Below are positions 26,120-33,707 of a DNA stretch of 64,000 nucleotides, piece after piece. Positions within the stretch are counted from its first letter, which is position 1. Each line of letters starts with the position of its first letter. The translations under genes were made by a program, and so were the position numbers. The notes under the pieces are model-generated. The model was not told the DNA's origin. It was given only the letters and a program-made list of their open reading frames with translations, and ran no database searches. Source of the stretch: Dyadobacter chenhuakuii (GTDB taxonomy: Bacteria; Bacteroidota; Bacteroidia; Cytophagales; Spirosomataceae); the NCBI RefSeq assembly GCF_023821985.2, contig NZ_CP098805.1:868001-932000 (forward strand), in the 5' to 3' direction.

Positions 26120-27298
26120 ATGATTATCCATCCCATTTGTCTAGTGTTTATACTTACAATTCTTTGTAGCTCCTGCGGAAGGGACCAGGAAACGTTGCGC
26201 CAAAGGAAGCCGAAGGTAATCGAAACAATTGCTGATCTGGACGCATTACCACGGTACGTGACAGACCCTGATGACAACCCTTCGACCCCGGGAAAGGTAA
26301 ACCTGGGCCGGTATTTGTTTTTTGACCCTATCCTTTCCGGAAACAAGGACGTATCCTGCGCCACCTGTCATCAGCCCGAGTTCAATTATGCTGAGTTCCT
26401 GGAAACCTCCATCGGGGTAAATGGGAGAGGTACTGGTAGCAAGCGACGATTTCTGGATCCCAATGACATTCCGTTTGTCAAAAGAAACTCGCAAAGCATT
26501 TTAAACACAGCCTTTAACGGCATAACCAATCACGAAACATACAGGCCTGAACTGGCCCCGATGTTTTGGGATTTAAGAGCAAAAGGATTAGAGGCGCAGG
26601 CATTGGAGCCAATTAAAACACTGGAAGAAATGCGGGGCAATGCTTATGTGGATCACCAGATCCTGGATGAAATCATCGAGCGGATAAATAAGATCCCTGC
26701 CTATAATGAGCTATTTTCGAAAGCATTTCCCACAGATCCCAAACCAGTCACCCAAAAAAATTTAGCGAAGGCGTTAGCGTCCTTCGAGCGGACGCTTATT
26801 GCTAGCAATACCCGGTTTGACCAGTATATGCGCGGTGACAGCAATGCATTGTCGACCAGCGAAAAGGATGGGATGAATGCGTTTTTAGTAACAGGATGCG
26901 CAAAGTGTCACTCGGGTCCCATGTTTTCTGATTATAAGCTGCATACTTTGGGCGTGCCCGACACTGATAACCGGGCAGAAAGTGACGCGGGTATCAATCA
27001 AGATTATGCATTTAGGACACCCACACTACGTAACCTGCGTTTTACTGCTCCCTACATGCACAGTGGCAAGTTTACTACTTTGGATCAAGTGCTGATGTTT
27101 TATGAAGATGTGGCAGGAGGAAAGATTCTCAACCGGAATGTGAAAGCTGGCAGCATTGATTCCCTCGCCACACACATGGACGTGAATTTCAAGGATATTT
27201 CAAGGATCGTCGAATTTTTAAATACACTCAACGATGATTCCTTTGATAAAACAATTCCTGTAACCGTACCAAGTGGCTTACCTGTGGTAGGTCTTTGA
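26120..27298 (+). CDS. Di-heme cytochrome c peroxidase (MauG/CcpA family) lipoprotein
   Basis: The 392-residue periplasmic protein has a lipoprotein-type signal (TILCSSC, Cys16 or Cys19). Two c-heme motifs are visible: CATCH at 80-84 and CAKCH at 260-264. Between them are the family segments LFFDPILSGNKDVSC and ALASFERTLIA, and after them the conserved FRTPTLRNLRFTAPYMHSG. The enzyme reduces H2O2 with electrons from cytochrome c or, in MauG-like members, oxidises other partners. It starts 19 bp after DUF488 and is followed by a ferredoxin, continuing the redox-stress operon. Confidence 0.93.
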   Translation: MIIHPICLVFILTILCSSCGRDQETLRQRKPKVIETIADLDALPRYVTDPDDNPSTPGKVNLGRYLFFDPILSGNKDVSCATCHQPEFNYAEFLETSIGVNGRGTGSKRRFLDPNDIPFVKRNSQSILNTAFNGITNHETYRPELAPMFWDLRAKGLEAQALEPIKTLEEMRGNAYVDHQILDEIIERINKIPAYNELFSKAFPTDPKPVTQKNLAKALASFERTLIASNTRFDQYMRGDSNALSTSEKDGMNAFLVTGCAKCHSGPMFSDYKLHTLGVPDTDNRAESDAGINQDYAFRTPTLRNLRFTAPYMHSGKFTTLDQVLMFYEDVAGGKILNRNVKAGSIDSLATHMDVNFKDISRIVEFLNTLNDDSFDKTIPVTVPSGLPVVGL

Positions 27299-27349
27299 AC
27301 AGTGAGGAGTAAGCAAAAGCATTAATAATTAAGTCAAACACTTATAAAT

Positions 27350-27628
27350 TTGAAAGAAGAACAGAAATGCACAATTCTCTTTACACTGATTTACGGAAAT
27401 GAAGAATATCAGGTCCAGACGCTGGAAAGGAATTACCTGTCTTTGATGACGTTAATTTCGGATTATGTGAACATTTCTGGATTTGGGCTCTGTTGTGGTA
27501 TGGGAAGCTGCGGAACCTGTATGGTACAAATAGATGGACGCTTCACCCTAGCCTGTCAGGTTCCTGTTGACGATTGGCTTGCTAATTCCGAAATAAAAAT
27601 TGAGCCTTCCATTATTTTTACATCTTGA
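27350..27628 (+). CDS. 2Fe-2S ferredoxin
   Basis: The 92-residue protein has the ferredoxin pattern with cysteines at 48 or 49, 54, 57 and 69 (GLCCGMGSCGTCMVQ and LACQ), matching C-x4/5-C-x2-C-x11-C. The start appears to be TTG at 27350, because no suitable ATG lies upstream in frame and the next Met (33) would cut the fold. It follows the peroxidase by 51 bp and could pass electrons within this cluster. The base composition is more AT-rich than the upstream genes. Confidence 0.8.
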   Translation: MKEEQKCTILFTLIYGNEEYQVQTLERNYLSLMTLISDYVNISGFGLCCGMGSCGTCMVQIDGRFTLACQVPVDDWLANSEIKIEPSIIFTS

Positions 27629-27656
27629 TGCTATTAACCCTTACATCTATCTAGTA

Positions 27657-27770
27657 AAAGATACTTACGAAAGAAAAAATGCAACCTTTGAGGAAATAAT
27701 AAAGGCTTATAAAATTTCATCAAAAACTACATTTTATAAAATATTAAAAGCAGCTGAGAAGGTTGTATAG
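27657..27770 (+). pseudogene. Possible serine recombinase C-terminal HTH remnant
   Basis: One frame reads KDTYERKNATFEEIIKAYKI followed by SSKTTFYKILKAAEKVV and a TAG at 27768-27770. This resembles the C-terminal helix-turn-helix of resolvase/invertase family recombinases (consensus roughly EIAKxxxISRxTLYRxL). No N-terminal catalytic domain precedes it. It lies at the left side of an AT-rich scar that ends in the flavohemoglobin pseudogene. The assignment rests on a short motif. Confidence 0.4.
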
Positions 27771-27822
27771 AATATGTCTGCTTCAATGATTAAATAGTTG
27801 ATAATCAGTAATTGAAATAAGT

Positions 27823-28248
27823 ATGGCAAAAAATAAAATTGAAACGGAGGAAATTTTGAAAGCGTCTTATAGAGTTGAACTGTTTATTAGGAAGTTTGAG
27901 AAGCAGATCCAAACAGCTTTAATTTATGAGCCTAGTGGTAGTATTGGACAGGATATACAAGTGCTGAATGAATTTGTGAAAAATCAAAAGATGCTTATCG
28001 AGGATGCTAGGAAATCTCTTTCCGGGAATTACGATTATAAGAGTAATTACTTAGATACAGAAATTGTCTCGACCCCACTTTCAACGCGGACTTCCTTATG
28101 TTTGAAAAATGCTGATATAAAAACAGTCAAAGACTTGATAGAAGCAAAGAATAAATACGGACTAAGTCATTTTAAGAATTTTAGAAATTTTGGGAAAACC
28201 GCGTATGATGAAGTTGTTCGATTTATAAATATCGTTGAAAACCTCTAA
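27823..28248 (+). CDS. Free-standing RNA polymerase alpha-CTD-like (HhH) protein
   Basis: The 141-residue protein has an N-terminal helical region (1-80, charged, coiled-coil-like) and a C-terminal domain, residues about 84-136. The motif LSTRTSLCLKNADIKTVKDL followed by KNFRNFGKTAYDEV closely follows the alpha-CTD pattern (LSxRxxNCLKNAxIxTxxDL ... KNFGxKSLxEI). This fold binds DNA UP elements and activators in RNA polymerase alpha. No alpha N-terminal assembly domain is present. The gene is AT-rich and ends exactly where the flavohemoglobin homology begins, so it is probably acquired. Function is unknown; interference with transcription is one possibility. Confidence 0.7.
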   Translation: MAKNKIETEEILKASYRVELFIRKFEKQIQTALIYEPSGSIGQDIQVLNEFVKNQKMLIEDARKSLSGNYDYKSNYLDTEIVSTPLSTRTSLCLKNADIKTVKDLIEAKNKYGLSHFKNFRNFGKTAYDEVVRFINIVENL

Positions 28249-28253
28249 CATCG

Positions 28254-28831
28254 CATGAGATGCTGTACTGGCGCAGTTGGAATACATTCAATTTCGGCAC
28301 AAACAGGAGTACTGTAATATAATGTCCCGGGATAAAGTCGGCTACATTTCCCTTATCAGAAGGATATAGGTAGAATGAATTAATCTCCTGCGACTCCTAC
28401 ATCTTTTGTTTTACTACAAAAGGCGGCCAGCCACTCCATCCACCCTTTTTCGCTACTGATTTGCTATACAAATCCGCTTGTGCACCCGACATGATCGCTG
28501 CGAGTTGCTGGTATGCGACCAGCCATGCGTCAATGAGTCCGGGTGTTGCAGCCTCGCCGAGCACTTCTCCAATGGAAGCCAGTAAATGCTTGCCGACGAT
28601 GTCATACTGCTCGGGCCTGATATCGAGGCTTACGTGTTTGTTGGCAGTTCGGTTCAGGGCATGGGATAGCACCTGCCGGCTATCGATGTGTTCAGCATAA
28701 GCTAACACAGCCATTGCCAGCGCAGTTGGCTGGGCTCCAGAATGCTGGTTTACTGAATTAAATACATTTCTGAGCTCCGGATTTTTTGAGCATCCTGTTA
28801 TAGAAATAGGTGCCCAGTTATGTAACCGCAA
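28254..28831 (-). pseudogene. hmp: Flavohemoglobin (Hmp) pseudogene, truncated and interrupted
   Basis: On the minus strand, globin-domain sequence runs from NPELRNVFNSVNQHSG to ADLYSKSVAKKGGWSGW and PPFVVKQKM, then hits a TAG. Reading through it, ESQEINSFYLYPSDKGNVAD and FIPGHYITVLLF ... FQLRQYSIS are the start of the FAD domain. Homology stops at about 28254, next to the stop of the convergent alpha-CTD-like gene; the rest of the reductase is absent. Near 28784-28805 the segment FYNRMLKK appears only in a neighbouring frame, so two compensating indels replaced it. A nonsense codon, local frameshift and 3' deletion make this a clear pseudogene of the NO dioxygenase. Confidence 0.85.
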
Positions 28832-28994
28832 TAAGCTGCATAAAAAACCGGTCGTTAAAACGTAATATGGATTTGGGAAAGTAAACTCCTAAAATCGAGC
28901 TTTCTGTGGCTCTGAGCGCCTTGAAAGTACAGTAAATGTAATGAGACACACGTTTAACTGTTACTTACTTTCACAAAATGCTAGATGAGTGCTT

Positions 28995-29891
28995 TTAATT
29001 TTGATGCCGAAAATCATTAGGCGTAACACCTGTTTTCTGTTTAAAAAAATGGGTAAAGTGTTGTTGATACTTGAATCCAAGCTGATGTGCTATTTCGCGA
29101 ATCGACTTGTTACCTTCAAAGATTCTAAGTTTTGCTTCTTCAATTATCGTAGACTGTAATAGGTCCAGTGCTGTGCTTCCAGTTTCCATTTTAATGAGGT
29201 CGCCGAAATAGGTAGTGGAAAGGTTAAGCTTCTCGGCGCAGTAGGCCACTGTGGGCAGGCCTAAAAGTTGGGTTTTTTCTGTTTTGAAATAGTCGTCCAA
29301 GAGCGCTTTAAACCGTACCACAATGTCACTGTTTACATGCGTGCGGGTAATAAACTGCCGGTCATAAAACCGCACGCAATAATTGAGCAACAGTTCGATA
29401 TTGGAAACGATCAGCGTTTTGCTGTGCTTGTCAATATTTTGGTTTATTTCAACGGTGATTTTTCGAAGGCAATCCATAATTGCATTCCTCTCTTTTTTAG
29501 ACAGGTGAAGCGCTTCCCTAACCTGATAAGAGAAGAAAGAGTAGTCGCTTATACTGTCTCCCAAATGTGTTCCGACCAGCAGGTCCATATTAAAAATAAG
29601 CCCATAGCCTGACGGCTTGGTCATGATGCCATTATTATCGATACCGTAGACTTGACCTGGCGCAACAAAGATCAAAGTCCCGTTATCATAATCATACGGC
29701 TGACATCCATAGGTTATATCACTACACTTGATGTTTTTTAAAAATACCGCATAGACACCCATGTAACGTCTACAATGCTGGACAGCCGATATTTCATCAA
29801 AATTTATGACGCTTACCAACGGGTGAAGCGTCTCAACGCCAAGCCAGGTGTTATAATCCTTGACCGTATCAATTCTTTCAATTTGATCCAT
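28995..29891 (-). CDS. AraC family transcriptional regulator
   Basis: This 298-residue activator has an N-terminal cupin-like sensor domain (about 30-160; GTLIFVAPGQVYGI) and a C-terminal double HTH (about 200-298). The HTH contains LNLSTTYFGDLIKMETGS and IREIAHQLGFKYQQHFTHFF, ending GVTPNDFR. It is divergent from the carboxylesterase at 30192 and a close relative of the regulator at 49279-50178 (similar throughout, e.g. the YDRQF-[IL]-TR stretch). It may control the esterase through the inverted repeat at 30073-30093; this is inference. Confidence 0.93.
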   Translation of the reverse strand: MDQIERIDTVKDYNTWLGVETLHPLVSVINFDEISAVQHCRRYMGVYAVFLKNIKCSDITYGCQPYDYDNGTLIFVAPGQVYGIDNNGIMTKPSGYGLIFNMDLLVGTHLGDSISDYSFFSYQVREALHLSKKERNAIMDCLRKITVEINQNIDKHSKTLIVSNIELLLNYCVRFYDRQFITRTHVNSDIVVRFKALLDDYFKTEKTQLLGLPTVAYCAEKLNLSTTYFGDLIKMETGSTALDLLQSTIIEEAKLRIFEGNKSIREIAHQLGFKYQQHFTHFFKQKTGVTPNDFRHQN

Positions 29892-30072
29892 AACATTTAA
29901 GTTTTCTACCCAAATATACTATTGATGATTTTCCCGGGTCCAGCGGGAAGACCTAATCAGTAAAACTGGTAAATGAAACAGTAAAATGTATAAAACACAT
30001 TCAGGGCGAGCCAACAATCTTTGTAATATGAGCAGTCAAGCTCTGATCATTCTATCATCGCACGGAACAGCT

Positions 30073-30093
30073 CTGATAAGTATTTCTTATCAG
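30073..30093 (+). promoter_or_regulatory. Inverted repeat CTGATAAG-N5-CTTATCAG
   Basis: Positions 30073-30080 and 30086-30093 are perfect 8-bp inverted arms around TATTT. It lies in the 300-bp divergent gap between the AraC gene and the carboxylesterase, 98 bp before the esterase ATG. A partial copy, AGCTCTGATCA, occurs 30 bp upstream of AGCTCTGATAA. It could be an operator or an early hairpin in a leader. I found nothing else definite in this gap. Confidence 0.45.
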
Positions 30094-30191
30094 TAGGTAA
30101 GTAATCACTATTAGACTTTTTCTGTATTATCTTGTATTCTTGCTATTCGTGCATTTTGCTGATTTTCATCTCAACCAGCCTTTAGAGTACT

Positions 30192-31853
30192 ATGAACACT
30201 ATTGACAGGAGACTATTTTTATCCCAACTGTCGCTCGCAGGCGCAGTGGCCGCAACGGCAGGGTTCGGTTTTACGACAGCACGCAAGCCTGACGAGTTTG
30301 TTGAAGCCGAGATCAATACGGGAAAAATTAGAGGTGTCCGCAGTGATGGGGTCAATGTATTTAAAGGTGTTCCGTATGGTGGTAAAATTTCCGGGGACAG
30401 AAGGTTCCGTCGCCCCGCGCCTTTGCAGCCGTGGACGGGTGTTAAGGACGCAACACAGTTTGGCGCGCCAGCAATTCAGGCCCCCAGACGGAATGAGCCC
30501 GCGCCATCGGAAGATTGTTTGTTCCTTAATGTTTGGACCCCGGCCAATGACAACAAAAAACGGCCAGTCATGTTTTACAGTCACGGAGGTGGTTTTGTTG
30601 CTGGATCAGGCGCGGCGCAGGGCCAGGACGGGTCTAATCTTGCGCGGAATTTTGATGTCGTTGTCGTGCAGACCAATCACCGCTTAGGCTTGCTGGGCTT
30701 TCTTTATCTGGACGAAATCGCTGGCCCGGACTATGCAGGGTCCAGCAACATGGGCATGCTCGACATTGCTGATGGGTTGAAATGGGTTAACCAAAACATT
30801 GCCCAATTTGGCGGTGATCCTAATAATGTCATGATATTTGGGGAATCGGGTGGGGGAGCCAAAACATCTTGCTTGTATACAATGCCAGCTGCTGCACCGT
30901 ACTTTAATAAAGCGTCGATCGAAAGCGGCCCGGGTGTTCGGATGACGACCAAAGAAACGGCTGCGGAGACAACGGCGATGCTTTTGAAAGGGCTTAATAT
31001 TTCAGCCAAAGATTGGAAGAAGTTGCTCGACATCCCGGCTTTGGATTTGCTGGCTATGCAGGCCAAGCTGCCGTTTGTTCCGCCATTTATTGAAAAAAAT
31101 AACAATAGGGAGGCGATGCAGCGTAATGCAGGTGGTTTTGGTCCGGTCGTGGACGGAGTTGTTCTGCCGCAGCACCCTTTTGATCCCGTCGCGCCAGAAA
31201 TCGCCAAAGACAAACCCTTATTGGTTGGCTGGAATGAAGATGAGCATACTTTTTTTGCATGGGAGCGGAAGGATACCGAATCTTTTAAAATTGATTTTGA
31301 AGGACTTAAAAACAAACTCGAACCCAAGTACGGTCAGGATACGGATAAGCTAATTGAAACCTATCGGAAAGCAAATCCCAATGCGTCGGCACCGGATATT
31401 TTTGTCGCGATCTCGTCCATTGCGATGATGGGCCTGGGCTCTGTGACGATTGCGGAGAGAAAAGTAAAACAAGGCGGGGCACCCGTTTACCTGTATAATT
31501 TCGGCTATAAATCGGAGAAGAAGATCCCGGGCACGGATTACGCCATGGGCACGCCGCACGCGATGGACATTTCTTTCAAATTCAATAATGAGATCCCGCC
31601 GCGCGACGGTTCTGCGCCCAAGGAAAGCTTTTTCGGTGGAAATAATCCCGACCGTTTTGTGGCTTCCCATCATTTCGCCGAGCTCTGGGCAACATTTGCA
31701 AGAACGGGAAAACCTGCCGCCAAGGATGTGCCTGAATGGCCTGCTTACAATTTGAAAAACCGGCCAACTATGCGCATTGATACTAAATGTGAGGTCATCA
31801 ACGACCGCTTCGCTCAGGAGCTGGTTATGTGGAGATCACTTGGTAAAGTTTAG
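30192..31853 (+). CDS. Type B carboxylesterase, Tat-exported
   Basis: This is a 553-residue alpha/beta hydrolase of the carboxylesterase/lipase (PnbA) family. The N-terminus has a Tat signal (DRRLFLSQLSLAGAVAATAG). The oxyanion motif HGGG is at 131-134, the nucleophile Ser219 lies in FGESGGGAKT, and the charge-relay acid and His lie in the C-terminal half (GTPHAMDISFKF holds the likely His). EDCLFLNVWTP is the usual family signature. It would hydrolyse esters in the periplasm. It is divergently transcribed from an AraC gene. Confidence 0.93.
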   Translation: MNTIDRRLFLSQLSLAGAVAATAGFGFTTARKPDEFVEAEINTGKIRGVRSDGVNVFKGVPYGGKISGDRRFRRPAPLQPWTGVKDATQFGAPAIQAPRRNEPAPSEDCLFLNVWTPANDNKKRPVMFYSHGGGFVAGSGAAQGQDGSNLARNFDVVVVQTNHRLGLLGFLYLDEIAGPDYAGSSNMGMLDIADGLKWVNQNIAQFGGDPNNVMIFGESGGGAKTSCLYTMPAAAPYFNKASIESGPGVRMTTKETAAETTAMLLKGLNISAKDWKKLLDIPALDLLAMQAKLPFVPPFIEKNNNREAMQRNAGGFGPVVDGVVLPQHPFDPVAPEIAKDKPLLVGWNEDEHTFFAWERKDTESFKIDFEGLKNKLEPKYGQDTDKLIETYRKANPNASAPDIFVAISSIAMMGLGSVTIAERKVKQGGAPVYLYNFGYKSEKKIPGTDYAMGTPHAMDISFKFNNEIPPRDGSAPKESFFGGNNPDRFVASHHFAELWATFARTGKPAAKDVPEWPAYNLKNRPTMRIDTKCEVINDRFAQELVMWRSLGKV

Positions 31854-31988
31854 CCGTCGGCCGCTTTTACGGCGTCGAAATGTCGTTTGGAAGAGTAAAT
31901 ACGTCCGGTTAAAGCCGGGGAAAGGTTCTCTGAAATATAGTCAAGTCATATCGGCCCGTTTTTCAAAAGAAAGAAATTTAACCCCAGA

Positions 31989-32060
31989 TTATGAATATCA
32001 AACAGGTAGTGTTTGCCGTTACAATTGGAGCCGTTGAACATTTTTGTTTGATAATCATAA
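31989..32060. promoter_or_regulatory. Diverging half-sites of the shared AraC-type operator motif
   Basis: A half-site TTATGAATATCAAAC (31989-32003, inverted orientation) and GTTTGATAATCATAACC (32046-32062, direct orientation) lie in front of the AraC gene at 32070. The second sits only 8 bp before its ATG, a position that would favour repression. Unlike the seven tandem sites downstream, the 21-bp spacing is absent. Autoregulation is an inference. Confidence 0.5.
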
Positions 32061-32069
32061 CCTACAACT

Positions 32070-32948
32070 ATGAAAGATCGTAACATTGCACCCATTTCCG
32101 AATTTGGTGCCGAGCTAAGAAACCAGGGATTCAAGGTTTTTGAAATTAAGGCTGGTGAAAATGTAGTCAGGACCTATAACCGGAAGGATTTCTATAAAAT
32201 CTGCCTCGTTACGGGTCGTAGCCTGGTGCAATACGCCGACCGCGGGATTGAAATTGATGCAAAGACCTTATTCTTTGGCAATCCGCATATCCCATACTCT
32301 TGGGAAATCATTTCAGAGGAATATACCGGGTACACCTGCTTGTTTTCGGAAAGCTTTTTAAAGGTCAATGAGCGTTCGGAAAGCCTTCAGGAAAGTCCGT
32401 TATTCAAAATAGGAGGGACGCCCATTTTTACATTATCGGAAGAGCAGCGGAACTTCATTGCTACGATCTTTCAGAAAATGATCGCCGAAGATGCCACAGG
32501 TTACTTGTTCAAGCATGATCTAATGCGAAACTACATTAACCTGCTGATTCACGAAGCACTGAAAATGCAGCCTGCCGAGAATTTCTTTAAGCATAAAAAT
32601 GCAGCAGAACGCACCGCTTCTCTGTTTTTCGACCTTTTGGAAAGACAGTTTCCGATTGAAAGTATAGATCAGCCGATGCAGTTTAAAACTGCCCAGGAGT
32701 TTGCAAATAGATTATCCGTGCATGTCAATCATTTGAACCGTTCGGTGAAAGAAATCACAGGCAAGCCCACCAGTACCCACATCGCAGAAAGGATCATTAT
32801 GGAGGCGAAAGCGCTTTTAATCCACACGGATTGGACGATTGCCGAAATCGGCTATGCGCTTGGATTTGAGTATCCTGCCTACTTCAACAACTATTTTAAA
32901 AGGCTTACCGGCACGGTTCCTTCATCGGTGAGGTTGCAAACTGCGTGA
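32070..32948 (+). CDS. AraC family transcriptional regulator, candidate master of the tandem-site regulon
   Basis: The 292-residue regulator has an N-terminal cupin-type sensor (residues about 15-110, FYKICLVTGRSLVQYADRG) and a helical linker. Its C-terminal AraC DNA-binding domain (about 190-292) contains FANRLSVHVNHLNRSVKEIT and WTIAEIGYALGFEYPAYFNN. Half-sites of the regulon motif flank its promoter. Its stop codon TGA overlaps the first half-site of the operator for the next gene, a shortened paralog. The position and shared motif make it the best candidate regulator, but the paralogs at 29 kb and 49 kb are alternatives. Confidence 0.92.
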   Translation: MKDRNIAPISEFGAELRNQGFKVFEIKAGENVVRTYNRKDFYKICLVTGRSLVQYADRGIEIDAKTLFFGNPHIPYSWEIISEEYTGYTCLFSESFLKVNERSESLQESPLFKIGGTPIFTLSEEQRNFIATIFQKMIAEDATGYLFKHDLMRNYINLLIHEALKMQPAENFFKHKNAAERTASLFFDLLERQFPIESIDQPMQFKTAQEFANRLSVHVNHLNRSVKEITGKPTSTHIAERIIMEAKALLIHTDWTIAEIGYALGFEYPAYFNNYFKRLTGTVPSSVRLQTA

Positions 32949-33008
32949 TATCCATAATGATTGGTTTGATTATCATCATAACAGGGTGGTAATTCAGGGA
33001 TACCTTTG
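32944..33008 (+). promoter_or_regulatory. Tandem AraC-type operator and -7 element, site 1
   Basis: Half-site 1 is TGATATCCATAA from 32946; half-site 2 is TTTGATTATCATCA, with its TGAT at 32967, 21 bp later. A perfect -7 element TACCTTTG begins at 33001, 34 bp after the second TGAT. The target is the HTH-less AraC paralog at 33039. Confidence 0.75.
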
Positions 33009-33038
33009 TAAAGAGGTACAACGAGTTACAACCCAGTT

Positions 33039-33578
33039 ATGAAAAATTGCAACGCTTCAATTCCAGAGAATGCTGGCGGTACGAAGCAAAAATGTTTTAA
33101 GGTTTACAAGACAAGTTTGGGGTTGGATATTCAGTCAACCTATACGCGCAGGGATTTTGCTAAAATTTACCTTATTACCGGTAAAGCCCATATTCACGCA
33201 GGCGGAAAAACATTTCATACCGATAAGCCTATCCTCCTTTTTGAGCCGCTGGTGCCTTACTCCTTAAATGAAGTCCCGGGCACTGAGCTAAGTTTCGCCT
33301 GTCTCTTTTCCAGAAATCTTTTGGAATATGACTTGTGTTCAAACACCTATCGACAACTGATGACATTCGCTGGGGTTTCGATGCCTATGTTTTTCCACCT
33401 GGACAGCAAACAGAAGAATTTCATCGCCAGTGTGTTTGAGCAAATCATTCTTGAACAGGATAGGTCCTACACGTTCAGCCACGAGCTTTTCTGCAATTAT
33501 ATGAACCTGATACTCCACGAGGTTCTTAAAAAAACGACTGGCAGCATCCCCTCTTACCAGCCATTCCATTTCAATTAA
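33039..33578 (+). CDS. AraC-type sensor domain without DNA-binding domain
   Basis: The 179-residue protein aligns along its whole length with the sensor half of the upstream AraC protein (RRDFAKIYLITGKAHIHAGG versus RKDFYKICLVTGRSL; KQKNFIASVFEQIILEQ versus EQRNFIATIFQKMIAE; NYMNLILHEVLKK versus NYINLLIHEALKM). It then stops with a short tail at the linker. The two HTH motifs are absent and no HTH-like frame follows. It is driven by a tandem operator of the same regulon. It could form inactive heterodimers or titrate ligand; simple decay after duplication is the alternative. Confidence 0.75.
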   Translation: MKNCNASIPENAGGTKQKCFKVYKTSLGLDIQSTYTRRDFAKIYLITGKAHIHAGGKTFHTDKPILLFEPLVPYSLNEVPGTELSFACLFSRNLLEYDLCSNTYRQLMTFAGVSMPMFFHLDSKQKNFIASVFEQIILEQDRSYTFSHELFCNYMNLILHEVLKKTTGSIPSYQPFHFN

Positions 33579-33614
33579 ATCTAGATAATTCACTAGCTGT
33601 ATTGGTCAGCATTG

Positions 33615-33679
33615 TTTGATTTCCATAACCTATGGTTTGGTAATCATTATTACAAAGGGTGATCAGGGGAGTAATTTTG
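33615..33679 (+). promoter_or_regulatory. Tandem AraC-type operator and -7 element, site 2
   Basis: Half-sites TTTGATTTCCATAA (33615) and TTTGGTAATCATTA (33636) are 21 bp apart. The -7 element TAATTTTG starts at 33672, 34 bp after the second TGGT. The target is the MFS transporter at 33708, leaving a leader of roughly 20-25 bases. Confidence 0.78.
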
Positions 33680-33707
33680 CAACATTCTAATTATTCGCTT
33701 TACTACT

